NCBI RefSeq assembly: GCF_016858305.2
Contig: NZ_CP074436.1
Span: forward strand, 2,500,001-2,564,000
DNA: 64,000 bases
Direction of reading: 5' to 3'
Origin: Polaribacter sp. Q13
GTDB lineage: Bacteria; Bacteroidota; Bacteroidia; Flavobacteriales; Flavobacteriaceae
Both the position numbers and the translations under genes were made by a program. This document shows, one piece after another, positions 45,646-55,316 of this stretch; position 1 is the first letter of the stretch; each line of letters starts with the position of its first letter. The notes beneath the pieces are model-generated. The model did not search any database. It worked only from the letters and a program-made list of their open reading frames with translations, and had not been told where the DNA came from.

Positions 45646-47046
45646 ATGAAATACGATATTATTGTAATTGGATCTGGTCCTGGAGGATACATTTCTGCAG
45701 TTAGAGCTTCTCAATTAGGTAAAAAAGTAGCAATTATAGAAAAATATTCAACTTTAGGAGGAACCTGTTTAAACGTTGGTTGCATTCCATCTAAAGCATT
45801 GTTAGATTCTTCGCATCATTATTATGATGCTGTTAACCATTTTGAAGAACATGGAATTTCTGTGGAAAATCCTACGTTTGATTTCAGTAAAATGGTAACA
45901 AGAAAAGAAAAAGTTGTAGAAACCACTACAGGCGGAATTAAGTACTTAATGGACAAAAACAAAGTTGATGTTTTTGAAGGATTAGGTTCTTTTGAAGATG
46001 CTACTCATGTAAAAGTTACAAAAAATGATGGTTCTTCAGAAATAATTGAAGGAACAAATATTATTATCGCAACAGGTTCTAAACCGTCTACTTTACCGTT
46101 TATTTCTTTAGATAAAGAACGTGTAATTACATCTACCGAAGCTTTAAAATTAACTGAAGTACCAAAACATTTAATTGTAATTGGTGGTGGTGTTATTGGT
46201 TTAGAGTTAGGTACCGTTTACAAACGTTTAGGAGCAAATGTAACTGTGGTAGAATACGCACCAAAAATTACGCCAACTATGGATGCTGATGTTTCTAAAG
46301 AATTGACTAAAGTTTTAAAGAAACAAGGTATTAAGTTTGCTGTAAGTCATGGTGTTACTTCTGTAGAAAGAAAAGGTGATGAAATTACAGTGAAAGCAAA
46401 TAACAAAAAAGGTGAAGAAGTTACTTTTACTGGAGATTATTGTTTGGTTGCTGTAGGTAGAAAAGCATATACAGAAGGCTTAGGGTTAGAAAAAATTGGT
46501 GTAGAAGTTAACGAACGCGGGCAGGTTTCTACAAACGATCATTTACAAACCAATGTTTCTAATATTTACGCAATTGGAGATGTAGTTAAAGGTGCAATGT
46601 TAGCGCATAAAGCGGAAGAAGAAGGTGTTGTAGTAGCAGAATATTTAGCTGGCGAAAAACCACATATCGATTATAATTTAATTCCTGGTATTGTGTACAC
46701 ATGGCCAGAAGTTGCTGCTGTTGGTAAAACAGAGGACGAATTAAAAGCTGCAAAAGTAGATTACAAAGTTGGTAAATTTTCTATGAGAGCTTTAGGTAGA
46801 TCTCGCGCAAGTGGAGATTTAGATGGTTTTGTAAAAGTATTAGCAGATAAAAATACAGATGAAATTTTAGGAGTTCACATGGTTGGTGCACGTGTTGCAG
46901 ATTTAATTATGGAAGCTGCAGTTGCAATGGAATACAGAGCATCGGCAGAAGACTTGGCAAGAATTTGTCATGGTCACCCAACGTACTCAGAAGCAGTAAA
47001 AGAAGCTGCAAAAGCTGCTTGGGACGGAAAGCCTTTAAATGCTTAA
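45646..47046 (+). CDS. lpd: Dihydrolipoyl dehydrogenase
   Basis: This 466-residue flavoenzyme is the E3 of 2-oxoacid dehydrogenases and the glycine cleavage system. FAD motif VIGSGPGGY (8-16), redox disulfide C41/C46 (GGTCLNVGCIPSK), NAD motif VIGGGVIGLELG, a second FAD motif YAIGDVVKG and the catalytic pair H444/E449 (HGHPTYSEA) are all present. It is not next to E1/E2 genes here, as is common in Flavobacteriia. A terminator follows at 47160-47200. Confidence 0.97.
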   Translation: MKYDIIVIGSGPGGYISAVRASQLGKKVAIIEKYSTLGGTCLNVGCIPSKALLDSSHHYYDAVNHFEEHGISVENPTFDFSKMVTRKEKVVETTTGGIKYLMDKNKVDVFEGLGSFEDATHVKVTKNDGSSEIIEGTNIIIATGSKPSTLPFISLDKERVITSTEALKLTEVPKHLIVIGGGVIGLELGTVYKRLGANVTVVEYAPKITPTMDADVSKELTKVLKKQGIKFAVSHGVTSVERKGDEITVKANNKKGEEVTFTGDYCLVAVGRKAYTEGLGLEKIGVEVNERGQVSTNDHLQTNVSNIYAIGDVVKGAMLAHKAEEEGVVVAEYLAGEKPHIDYNLIPGIVYTWPEVAAVGKTEDELKAAKVDYKVGKFSMRALGRSRASGDLDGFVKVLADKNTDEILGVHMVGARVADLIMEAAVAMEYRASAEDLARICHGHPTYSEAVKEAAKAAWDGKPLNA

Positions 47047-47105
47047 AAAGATTAGATTTTATTATCATCTTTAATAAAACTATTCACTAAATAAACCCAT
47101 ACAAA

Positions 47106-47135
47106 ATGTCACTTCGACGATAGGAGAAGTCCCAT
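47106..47135. repeat. REP-like unit (GTCACTTCGACGATAGGAGA)
   Basis: Its reverse complement, TATGGGACTTCTCC followed by TCGAAGTGACA, provides the reference that the IS110 flanks at 410-423 and 1685-1694 match. Confidence 0.55.
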
Positions 47136-47159
47136 AATATTTAGTGTCTGGTTAAAAAT

Positions 47160-47200
47160 ACTGCAAAAAGAAAACTACTCTTTTTGCAGTATTTTTTTTT
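47160..47200 (+). terminator. Terminator downstream of lpd
   Basis: ACTGCAAAAAGA (47160-47171) pairs with TCTTTTTGCAGT (47179-47190), followed by nine T in ten bases. Confidence 0.9.
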
Positions 47201-47240
47201 CTGACTAAACACTATTTTGAAAATTATAATTGAGCAACAT

Positions 47241-47275
47241 TATGTGATTTCTCCCTTTGGTCGAAAAGACAAAAC
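47241..47275. repeat. REP-like unit
   Basis: GTGATTTCTCCCTTTGGTCG then AAAAGACAAAACTGG resembles the rebuilt IS110 target (TTTCTCC, then CGAAATGACAAAACTG). The rest of 47201-47359 has no gene. Confidence 0.5.
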
Positions 47276-47359
47276 TGGGCGACACCTCGTTTCAACCTCT
47301 ATTCTATGCTCAAGATAAATTATAGTAGAAGTCCATAATACTATAAAAACAGAATAGTG

Positions 47360-47977
47360 CTATTTTTTTAAAGGTGCTATTTTTTTAATTTCTTCATTCG
47401 TTTCTAAAGCGGTATAATCTAACTTCCAGCCAATAGTTTCTACCAAATTCTCCATTAATAAAATAGCTTCTAAAGCTTCTTTGTTAGCCAATTGAATTAA
47501 GTTACTTTCTGGTATTTTACTAAGCACATGCTCTTTTGCCTCTTTATTTAAAGTAGTAAAATCTTCTGAATCAAATTTATTTAAATAGCCATTTTTTATA
47601 TCGTAAAACTTAATATCACATTCAATAGAAACCACTTCTGGTTGTGGAAAATCTGATAAAATGATTTCCTTTTTTTTAGTATCCGCTTCCAATTTAATTT
47701 TTCTAAAATCGAACCCAATGTGTGCTTTTGCTTGTATTAAAACAATCGCTTTTTTCTTACTGCTAAATCCCCAAAAGTTTTCTTTGGTGTTTTCATGATG
47801 ATAAATCTCAGAAAAATCACCTTCTACCGTAATCAATTTAGATACTTTTTTAATTTTATCTAACAGAATAACAGATTGTTTTTCTACTAAGTTTTTTTTC
47901 TTTGATAAAGAAAATCGTTGTGATATTAAATAGGAAATTCCTAATCCAATAATCAACCCTAAAATAATTAACTCCAT
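47360..47977 (-). CDS. DUF4230 membrane-anchored protein
   Basis: The protein is 205 residues with one N-terminal membrane helix (about 2-17) and a soluble domain with VEGDFSEIYHHEN, GFDFRKIKLEAD and EIILSDFPQPEVVSIECD, the DUF4230 pattern. The function of this family is not established. It stands alone, facing the lpd terminator. Confidence 0.85.
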   Translation of the reverse strand: MELIILGLIIGLGISYLISQRFSLSKKKNLVEKQSVILLDKIKKVSKLITVEGDFSEIYHHENTKENFWGFSSKKKAIVLIQAKAHIGFDFRKIKLEADTKKKEIILSDFPQPEVVSIECDIKFYDIKNGYLNKFDSEDFTTLNKEAKEHVLSKIPESNLIQLANKEALEAILLMENLVETIGWKLDYTALETNEEIKKIAPLKK

Positions 47978-48124
47978 ACTGTAAATATACTATTGTTTTC
48001 TTAATTTTTAACGTGTTTTAATACTGTTAACAGCAAAATTGAAGCCAAAAAATGTTTATCTCATATAATCTGTTAATGTTAAAGAAGTTTTTTTTTTTAA
48101 ATAACTTTAATGTATTTTTATCCT

Positions 48125-49345
48125 ATGAAAAAAAACAATTTCCTATTCTTTTTTCTAATTATTCATGGAATTTATTTCTCACAAATAAAAGATACTATTC
48201 CTCTTAAAAACGGAATAGATAAACCTAGCTTATTGCCTATTCATCATTTTGGAATGTTTTCTGCGAGAATAAATCAGAATTTTAAAATTCGACCGCCCAA
48301 AAAATCTACTTTAAATATTTCTTATGCTAGTGCAAACACGTTTCATCCTTTTGTAGAAATGTATATTCCAAAAGACGAAGGTATTAGACAAGAAATGAGC
48401 CAAAAAACATGGTTTGACAGACATTATTATAAAAACCAACAGACAACACCTTCAGATTATGAAAACATTATTATAGATGCCGTTTTTAAAAATTTTAGAG
48501 TTGATTATAATACCAAAATTAGTAAAAATCATGAATTAGGAATTACACTTCGCTCTTATTTAGTTAGTAAAGGAAAATATCCTTTTTCTGTCTTTGCAAG
48601 TGATGAAACTATAGAATGGTTTCATAGTAATATAGCCGGTGGAGAAGATCCTTTTGGACGAAAATATTATGGACTCAATAAAGTAAATGTTAAATATAAA
48701 GATAGAAATGGCAACGTTTTAGAATTAAAAGACGGACAATTTATTTTTGCCGGAATTGAATTTAACCATTTTTACTATCCAGATTTCATCAACCTAAAGA
48801 AAAAAAATATTCATGTAAATTTTGGGTCTCATTTAGGAGTTAATACATCAAAACACAACCCTTCTATAGATATTGGTGTTTCTGGAAATATCTTAAAAAA
48901 ATGGAAATTAAACGAAGAATCAGAAATTAGAACTGCCTTTGGAACCAGTGTTCTAAGAAAAAATACTATCAATTTTAAAGAGAATTTAGTACGTTTTGGT
49001 AATAACAAATATCTAGGGAGCCTAGAAGCTATGTTTGAGTTTACCAAATACACAAGGCAGAGAAACTATCATTCTGTATCCGTAAATTATCAAATTCAGT
49101 CTCGATTTAGTAAAAAAGAAGAAGCAAATTATTATCAATTGGTTGGTCTTTGGCAAGAAATTCATGCTGGTTGGCAAAATGGTTTCGAGCAATTATACGA
49201 ATACCAATCTGCATGGAGTTGGTTGTACACTTATGGCAGAAAAAATTATAGTTTTACATTATATATTAAAGAAGACTTGTATTTAAACAACTCGCCAGAT
49301 ATTCAAACAGGAATCAGTTTAAAAATTCCGCTTTCTAACAAATAA
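48125..49345 (+). CDS. Exported protein, probable outer-membrane barrel (DUF3187-like)
   Basis: The protein is 406 residues from the ATG at 48125, which starts the signal peptide MKKNNFLFFFLIIHGIYFSQ; an ATG five codons earlier adds nothing useful. The mature part is rich in aromatic residues with repeated amphipathic strands and ends in ISLKIPLSNK. The pattern LPIHHFGMFS..FLRIR and HELGITLRSY recalls DUF3187 outer-membrane proteins, but the match is tentative. The substrate or role is unknown. Confidence 0.65.
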   Translation: MKKNNFLFFFLIIHGIYFSQIKDTIPLKNGIDKPSLLPIHHFGMFSARINQNFKIRPPKKSTLNISYASANTFHPFVEMYIPKDEGIRQEMSQKTWFDRHYYKNQQTTPSDYENIIIDAVFKNFRVDYNTKISKNHELGITLRSYLVSKGKYPFSVFASDETIEWFHSNIAGGEDPFGRKYYGLNKVNVKYKDRNGNVLELKDGQFIFAGIEFNHFYYPDFINLKKKNIHVNFGSHLGVNTSKHNPSIDIGVSGNILKKWKLNEESEIRTAFGTSVLRKNTINFKENLVRFGNNKYLGSLEAMFEFTKYTRQRNYHSVSVNYQIQSRFSKKEEANYYQLVGLWQEIHAGWQNGFEQLYEYQSAWSWLYTYGRKNYSFTLYIKEDLYLNNSPDIQTGISLKIPLSNK

Positions 49346-49351
49346 GATTTG

Positions 49352-49359
49352 TATTTTTG
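49352..49359 (+). promoter_or_regulatory. -7 box of pabB, close to the start codon
   Basis: TATTTTTG matches TAnnTTTG and ends 8 bases before the ATG at 49368, so the predicted leader is only 0-3 bases. Confidence 0.5.
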
Positions 49360-49367
49360 ACGCAAAT

Positions 49368-50669
49368 ATGCAAAGAACAATTCGCACTTTCTCTATTGAT
49401 AATATCATTGAATTCAAAAACAATTTATTGTCTTGGGCACAACAATTTGAAACCATTATTTGGTTAGATTCTAATAACTATCATCAAAAATATGCTAGTT
49501 TCGATGGTGCTTTGGCAGCAGATGATTTTACCTCTATTAAAACAGATTATTACAATGCTTTTGAGAAGCTAAAAGAATACCAAACCATTACCAAAGATTA
49601 TATTTTTGGCTATATTACGTACGACGTTAAAAATGATGTAGAACAACTTTCCTCTATCAATTTTGACGGTTTAGATTTTGCAGATTTATACTTCTTTCAA
49701 CCTAAAAAACTTGTTTTTATTAAAGGAAATTCTGCCGAGTTTCATTATTTAAGAATGGTGGATGATGAGATTGAAGATGATTTTAAAGAGATTCTTAAAT
49801 CTAAAAATCCAACAATCCAACCAACGAAAAGTAACATCAAAATAAAACTAAGAATTCATAAAGATGAATATCATGCTAAAGTAACTAAAGTTTTAGAACA
49901 TATTCATAGAGGCGATATTTACGAAGCCAATTTTTGCCAAGAATTTTATGCAGAAAACGCTACCATAAATCCGGTTGAAGTTTACAAACACCTCAACCAA
50001 ATTTCCGAACCACCTTTTGCTTCTTTTTTAAAATTAGATGATAAATACGCCTTATGTGCATCTCCAGAAAGATATCTTAAAAAAGAAGGTACTAAAATAA
50101 TTTCTCAACCTATAAAAGGAACTGCGAAAAGATTGGTTAGCGAATTTGATGATGCTCAATTAGCTTTAGACTTAACGAGAGATGAAAAAGAACGGGCAGA
50201 AAATGTAATGATTGTAGACTTGGTTAGAAACGACCTCTCTAAGACAGCAAAAATAGGCAGTGTAAAAGTAGAAGAATTATGCAAAGTGTACTCTTTTAAA
50301 CAAGTGCATCAATTAATTTCTACCGTAGTTTCTGAAGTTGAAAAAAACACGCACCCAATAGATGTGCTTCAAAGCACTTTTCCGATGGGCAGTATGACGG
50401 GAGCTCCAAAAGTTTCTGCCATGAACATTATTGAAGATTTAGAAGAAACCAAACGCGGTTTATACTCCGGAACTATCGGTTACTTTACCCCAGAAAACAA
50501 TTTTGACTTTAATGTAATTATAAGAAGCATCTTATATAATGAAGCAGAAAAATACATCTCCTACTCTGTTGGAGGTGCTATTACAGCAAAATCTGTTGTA
50601 GAAAAAGAATATGAAGAATGTTTGCTAAAAGCAAAAGCAATGAAATATGTTTTAATGAATTCTAAGTAA
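49368..50669 (+). CDS. pabB: Aminodeoxychorismate synthase component I
   Basis: The protein is 433 residues in the chorismate-binding family. HRGDIYEANFCQEF, CASPERYLKK, PIKGTAKR, NVMIVDLVRNDLSKTA and STFPMGSMTGAPKVSAM are in family order. With glutamine amidotransferase PabA it makes 4-amino-4-deoxychorismate for folate. Length and PIKGT rather than PIAGT favour PabB over anthranilate synthase TrpE. No amidotransferase gene lies beside it. Followed by a 3'-associated repeat. Confidence 0.9.
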   Translation: MQRTIRTFSIDNIIEFKNNLLSWAQQFETIIWLDSNNYHQKYASFDGALAADDFTSIKTDYYNAFEKLKEYQTITKDYIFGYITYDVKNDVEQLSSINFDGLDFADLYFFQPKKLVFIKGNSAEFHYLRMVDDEIEDDFKEILKSKNPTIQPTKSNIKIKLRIHKDEYHAKVTKVLEHIHRGDIYEANFCQEFYAENATINPVEVYKHLNQISEPPFASFLKLDDKYALCASPERYLKKEGTKIISQPIKGTAKRLVSEFDDAQLALDLTRDEKERAENVMIVDLVRNDLSKTAKIGSVKVEELCKVYSFKQVHQLISTVVSEVEKNTHPIDVLQSTFPMGSMTGAPKVSAMNIIEDLEETKRGLYSGTIGYFTPENNFDFNVIIRSILYNEAEKYISYSVGGAITAKSVVEKEYEECLLKAKAMKYVLMNSK

Positions 50670-50677
50670 AATTATTA

Positions 50678-50775
50678 TTAGAAGCTATTTCCTGCTTTCA
50701 CTACTCGCTTTTTTTGCCCTAAAAAGCAAAAAAGAGCTCAAACATATCGTTCAATCAGGGCTAAACTAGTTTGCC
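50678..50775 (+). repeat. 3'-associated intergenic repeat, copy 3
   Basis: Starts 9 bases after the pabB stop and reads in pabB sense: TTAGAAGCTATTTCCTGC, CTACTCGCTTTTTTTGC, GCAAAAAAGAGCTCAAAC, ATCAGGGCTAAAC, TTTGCC. The hairpin arms are TTTTTTTGC/GCAAAAAA. The inner part differs from copies 1 and 2 and matches copy 4. Confidence 0.75.
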
Positions 50776-50845
50776 AACTATTTTTATATTTTAAATATAA
50801 AGTCAATATATTTTACCTTTACGGCAAAGGCAAGAATCTATTTTT

Positions 50846-50853
50846 TATCTTTG
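50846..50853 (+). promoter_or_regulatory. -7 box giving a leaderless mRNA for the tilS pair
   Basis: TATCTTTG matches TAnnTTTG and ends 5 bases before the ATG at 50859, so transcription should start at the codon itself. Confidence 0.55.
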
Positions 50854-50858
50854 TTAAT

Positions 50859-51095
50859 ATGATCATAAATCAAGAAGAACTTTTCACAAAAACCTTAGAA
50901 GGATTAGATGAAAAACCAACAGAACAAAATATGTTTAACATGTTTTTAAAGTTGTACCCCGCAGAATGGAAAGCACTAAAAGTTACCTTTTCTAAATTTA
51001 ACCGAAGCAAACAATTTGGTAAAACTATTCCGTTGCCAAAACCAGAAGTTGCTCTTCGAAAAGAAATTCGTGGTTGGTTAAAAAAGCAAAATTAA
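50859..51095 (+). CDS. Small conserved hypothetical protein upstream of tilS
   Basis: The protein is 78 residues, soluble, with a basic C-terminal half (FNRSKQFGKTIPLPKPEVALRKEIRGWLKK; only the pattern matters). I do not recognise the family. It is 22 bases before tilS on the same strand and probably in the same transcript. A role in RNA binding or tRNA modification can be guessed from context and charge but not shown. Confidence 0.7.
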   Translation: MIINQEELFTKTLEGLDEKPTEQNMFNMFLKLYPAEWKALKVTFSKFNRSKQFGKTIPLPKPEVALRKEIRGWLKKQN

Positions 51096-51117
51096 CGCAC
51101 ATATTTCTAAAAGAAAA

Positions 51118-52431
51118 ATGCAACAAAAACTCTCTGATCACCTCAACAAAAACCTTCCTTTTTTAAAGGATAAAAAACTATTAATCGCCATTTCTGGCGG
51201 AATAGATTCTGTGGTTTTAGCACATCTTTTATCCGCATTAAATTTTAATATTTCTTTAGCGCATTGTAACTTTAACCTTAGAGGAAAAGAAAGTGATTTA
51301 GATGAAGAATTTGTAAGAGAATTAGGAAAAAAACAAAACATTAATACTTTTGTAACCCATTTTAAAACTGAAGAATTTGCTAAAGAAAACAAACAATCTA
51401 CACAAATTGCAGCCAGAAACTTACGCTATGATTGGTTTAATGAACTGATTAAAAAACACCAATTCGATTATATTTTAACAGCACATCATGCAGATGATAA
51501 TTTAGAAACTTTTCTAATTAATTTAACGCGTGGCGCTGGTTTAGATGGTTTAACTGGTATTCCGGAAATTAACGGAAATATTGTACGTCCGCTTTTAAAA
51601 TTTTCTAGAAATGATATTTTAACGTTTGTAAAAGAAAACAATATTTCTTGGCGAGAAGATAAAAGTAATGCCTCTACAAAATACATCAGAAATAAAATTA
51701 GACATCAGATTCTTCCTGTTTTAAAAGAAATTAACCCAAGTTTGTTAGAAACCTTTGCTAAAACATCCGAACATTTAAAAGAAAGTCAGCAAATAATTGA
51801 AGATAAAATTGGTGAAATTTCTAACGAAATCACAACAACAGAAAATAACATTTTAAAGATTGATGTTTCTAAAGTTGAAAAATTATCGAACCCGAAGGCT
51901 TATTTATATCAGCTTTTAAAAGACTATAATTTTACAGAATGGGACGATGTTTCTAATTTACTTTCTGCACAATCTGGAAAACAAATTCACTCTAAAACAC
52001 ATACATTATTAAAAGATAGAGGTTTTTTATTACTTGCTAAAAAAGATTTCTCGACTGCGCCAGAAATGACTACTGAAATAAACGAAAATACAACCTTAAT
52101 TACCCAACCAATTCATTTAAAATTAGAAACCGTAGAAGAAAAATCAACAGAAAATAAACAAACCATTTATGTTGATAAACAACGTTTACAATTCCCTTTA
52201 AAACTTAGGAAATGGCAAGACGGAGATTTCTTCTATCCTGCAGGAATGACTGGAAAAAAGAAATTAAGCAAATATTTTAAAGATGAAAAATTTTCACTTT
52301 TACAAAAACAAAACACTTGGTTACTTTGTAATAATGACAATGCCATTATTTGGGTTGTAGGACATCGAAAAGATAAACGCTTTATAGTAAACCAACAAAC
52401 CACAACACATTTTAAAATATCTGTTTTTTAA
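51118..52431 (+). CDS. tilS: tRNA(Ile)-lysidine synthase
   Basis: The protein is 437 residues. The PP-loop ATPase motif SGGIDSVVLAHLL is at about 23-35, HCNFNLRGKESDLDE and TAHHADDNLETFLINL follow, and the C-terminal TilS domain contains KLRKWQDGDFFYP and GKKKLSKYFKD. It converts cytidine 34 of the AUA-decoding tRNA to lysidine, changing its identity from Met to Ile. Essential in most bacteria. Confidence 0.96.
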   Translation: MQQKLSDHLNKNLPFLKDKKLLIAISGGIDSVVLAHLLSALNFNISLAHCNFNLRGKESDLDEEFVRELGKKQNINTFVTHFKTEEFAKENKQSTQIAARNLRYDWFNELIKKHQFDYILTAHHADDNLETFLINLTRGAGLDGLTGIPEINGNIVRPLLKFSRNDILTFVKENNISWREDKSNASTKYIRNKIRHQILPVLKEINPSLLETFAKTSEHLKESQQIIEDKIGEISNEITTTENNILKIDVSKVEKLSNPKAYLYQLLKDYNFTEWDDVSNLLSAQSGKQIHSKTHTLLKDRGFLLLAKKDFSTAPEMTTEINENTTLITQPIHLKLETVEEKSTENKQTIYVDKQRLQFPLKLRKWQDGDFFYPAGMTGKKKLSKYFKDEKFSLLQKQNTWLLCNNDNAIIWVVGHRKDKRFIVNQQTTTHFKISVF

Positions 52432-52606
52432 TATTTAATTGATCAAAATAAAAACAAAAACACCAAAGAGAAACAGAAAATAAACAATTCACTAAAAAAT
52501 GATATAATTTATATCATTTTCGCAAATAAACACTTGATTATTCGTTAAAAAGTAGGTTTAATCATTTCCCTTTTTCGTAATTTTAATCCCGTAAAATCAT
52601 AAGAAC

Positions 52607-55186
52607 ATGAACAATTTACCTAAGCTAGATAGATTTAATGAAAACGTACTGTCTAAATATCAGATTTACAACAGTATTTTCACAACGCTACCTTTTGACA
52701 CCATAGACGATACGGGGGTTTTATTACCTCTTTTACATAAAGTATGTAGTAAAGGTTTTAAGTTAGGAAAAAACCCTACAGAAATTGTAGAGCACTTTTT
52801 TAGTAAATACCAAGAAGAACCTACAGAAAAAGAAAAATCGGATTTACTGTTCCGTTTTATTCAATTTATAGAACGACAAGTCGTTTTATTTGATGCCGTA
52901 GAAGACGCTGCCTACCCTATTGTAAATAATATGGATGGTTTTGGAACACTAAGAAACTCTAAAGAACTTGCGTTATTAAGTAACAAAAAAGACGAATTAA
53001 AAGCACATTTAGAAGACTTTAAAGTCCGTATTGTATTAACAGCGCATCCAACACAGTTTTATCCTGGATCTGTTTTAGGTATTATTACAGATTTAGACAA
53101 AGCAATACAAAATGACGACTTATTACTAATTAGAAAATTATTAGCACAATTAGGAAAAACGCCTTTCTATAAAAAAGAAAAGCCATCTCCTTTTGATGAA
53201 GCTGTAAGTTTAATTTGGTATTTAGAGCACGTATTTTATCATTCTGTACCAAAAATTTACAATTACGTTCAGCAACATATTTATGATGGTGAACCCATAG
53301 AAAATGAAATTATAGAGCTTGGTTTCTGGCCAGGTGGAGATAGAGATGGTAACCCATTTGTAACTACTAAAATTACGTTAGATGTTGCAGAAAGATTGCG
53401 TCAAACAATTTTAAGAAACTATTATAGAGACATTAGACGTTTAAAAAGACGTTATACTTTTGATGGGGTTCAAGAAATTTTTGCCAGACTAGAAAAAAGA
53501 CTGTACAAGCATGTTGTAAGAAGCTATACCAAAGTTAACTTTTCTCAAAAAATATTATTAGAAGAATTATATACTGCAAGAGAAATTATTGTTAACGAAC
53601 ATCAATCTTTATTTGTAGAAGAATTAAATGATGTTATCAATAAAGTTAGAATCTTTGGTTTTCACTTTGCAACTTTAGATATTAGACAAGATAGTAGAGT
53701 ACATCACCATGCGTTTACGCAAATGGTAGAAGACTTACTTAAATCTGGTGACACTACATTCCCAGAAAACTATTTAAGACTTTCTGATGCAGAACAAGTA
53801 GAAGTTTTATCTGTTGTAAAAGGAAGTATTAACCCAAGTATTTTAACCGATGAAACTTCTGTTAAAACCATAGAATCTATTTATGCGCTAAAAGAAATTC
53901 AGCAAAGAAATGGTGAGCGTGGAGCAAACCGTTACATTATTAGTAACAACCAAAGTGCTTTACACGTAATGCAAACTTTTGCAATGCTAAACTTATGTGG
54001 TTTCGAAAACGAATTACCAGTAGATGTTATTCCGCTTTTTGAAACTGTAGATGATTTAGAGAATTCAGAAGACGTAATGAGAACCTTATATTCTAATAAA
54101 GTATATAGACATCATGTTGCCAAAAGAAAAAACAAACAAACTATTATGTTAGGTTTTTCTGATGGAACAAAAGATGGTGGTTACTTAATGGCAAACTGGG
54201 GAATCTTTAAAGCAAAAGAAGCTTTAACAAGAATCTCTAGAGAATTTGATATTGAAGTAATTTTCTTTGACGGACGTGGTGGACCACCAGCACGTGGAGG
54301 AGGAAAAACACACCAATTTTATGCTTCTTTAGGCCCAACAATAGAGGATAAAGAGATACAATTAACTATACAAGGACAAACGATTAGTTCTAACTTTGGT
54401 ACAGAAAACTCATCTCAATACAACTTAGAGCAATTATTAAGTTCTGGTATTAAAAATGATGTATTTACCAAAGATCAGTTAAACGATAAACATAGAGAAC
54501 TAATAAATGATATGGCTGCAACAAGTTACCAAACTTATGTAGACTTTAAAAATCATGATAAATTCTTACCGTATTTAGAAAAAATGAGTACGTTAAAATA
54601 CTACGCAAAAACCAATATTGGAAGTAGACCAAGTAAACGTGGTGGATCTGACAAATTAGACTTTTCTGCATTAAGAGCCATTCCTTTTGTAGGTAGCTGG
54701 AGTCAGTTAAAACAAAACGTACCAGGTTTCTTTGGTGTGGGTACTGCACTTAAAAAATATGAAGATGCTGGTAGATTTGAAGAAGTTAAAGAATTTTACC
54801 ATGCTTCAGACTTCTTTAGAACTCTATTAGAAAATAGTATGATGAGTTTAACCAAATCTTTCTTTGGCTTAACTTCGTACATGGCAGATGATGAGGAATT
54901 TGGTGAATTTTGGAAAGTAATTTTTACAGAATACGAAACTACTAAAAGACTACTTTTAAAACTTACAGGAGAATCTGAATTAATGGAAAATTTCCCGGTA
55001 GGAAAAGCATCTATAGAAGTAAGAGAACAAATTGTATTGCCTTTATTAACAATACAGCAATTTGCTTTAAAGAAAATTCAAGAACTTCAAAAAACTGATG
55101 GTAGCGCAGCAGAAATTGAAGTGTATGAAAAAATGGTAATGCGTTCATTATTTGGTAATATTAATGCAAGTAGAAACTCTGCTTAA
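52607..55186 (+). CDS. ppc: Phosphoenolpyruvate carboxylase
   Basis: The protein is 859 residues and cytoplasmic; it adds bicarbonate to PEP to refill oxaloacetate. Active-site blocks are complete: TAHPTQFYPGS (catalytic His), GFWPGGDRDGNPFV, FDGRGGPPARGGGKTHQF, LGFSDGTKDGGYLMANW and GSRPSKRGG. Length is typical. Its own terminator lies at 55214-55246. Marine Flavobacteriia often use this enzyme for anaplerotic carbon fixation. Confidence 0.96.
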   Translation: MNNLPKLDRFNENVLSKYQIYNSIFTTLPFDTIDDTGVLLPLLHKVCSKGFKLGKNPTEIVEHFFSKYQEEPTEKEKSDLLFRFIQFIERQVVLFDAVEDAAYPIVNNMDGFGTLRNSKELALLSNKKDELKAHLEDFKVRIVLTAHPTQFYPGSVLGIITDLDKAIQNDDLLLIRKLLAQLGKTPFYKKEKPSPFDEAVSLIWYLEHVFYHSVPKIYNYVQQHIYDGEPIENEIIELGFWPGGDRDGNPFVTTKITLDVAERLRQTILRNYYRDIRRLKRRYTFDGVQEIFARLEKRLYKHVVRSYTKVNFSQKILLEELYTAREIIVNEHQSLFVEELNDVINKVRIFGFHFATLDIRQDSRVHHHAFTQMVEDLLKSGDTTFPENYLRLSDAEQVEVLSVVKGSINPSILTDETSVKTIESIYALKEIQQRNGERGANRYIISNNQSALHVMQTFAMLNLCGFENELPVDVIPLFETVDDLENSEDVMRTLYSNKVYRHHVAKRKNKQTIMLGFSDGTKDGGYLMANWGIFKAKEALTRISREFDIEVIFFDGRGGPPARGGGKTHQFYASLGPTIEDKEIQLTIQGQTISSNFGTENSSQYNLEQLLSSGIKNDVFTKDQLNDKHRELINDMAATSYQTYVDFKNHDKFLPYLEKMSTLKYYAKTNIGSRPSKRGGSDKLDFSALRAIPFVGSWSQLKQNVPGFFGVGTALKKYEDAGRFEEVKEFYHASDFFRTLLENSMMSLTKSFFGLTSYMADDEEFGEFWKVIFTEYETTKRLLLKLTGESELMENFPVGKASIEVREQIVLPLLTIQQFALKKIQELQKTDGSAAEIEVYEKMVMRSLFGNINASRNSA

Positions 55187-55213
55187 AATAGTATCAAAAA
55201 TTAATTTATATTT

Positions 55214-55246
55214 AAAATGCACTCAACTTATGAGTGCATTTTTTTT
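55214..55246 (+). terminator. Terminator of ppc
   Basis: AATGCACTCA (55216-55225) pairs with TGAGTGCATT (55231-55240), loop ACTTA, then a T run. Confidence 0.9.
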
Positions 55247-55262
55247 GTGTTATTAATTTAGT

Positions 55263-55295
55263 ATTTCAAAAAATAAAACAAATTTTATATATTTG
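55263..55295 (+). promoter_or_regulatory. Promoter of the first toxin-antitoxin-like pair
   Basis: TTTC (55263-55266), 21 bases, then TATATTTG (55288-55295), an exact -7 match. The leader to the ATG at 55317 is about 15 bases. Confidence 0.55.
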
Positions 55296-55316
55296 TAAAG
55301 CAAATACTTTATAAAT

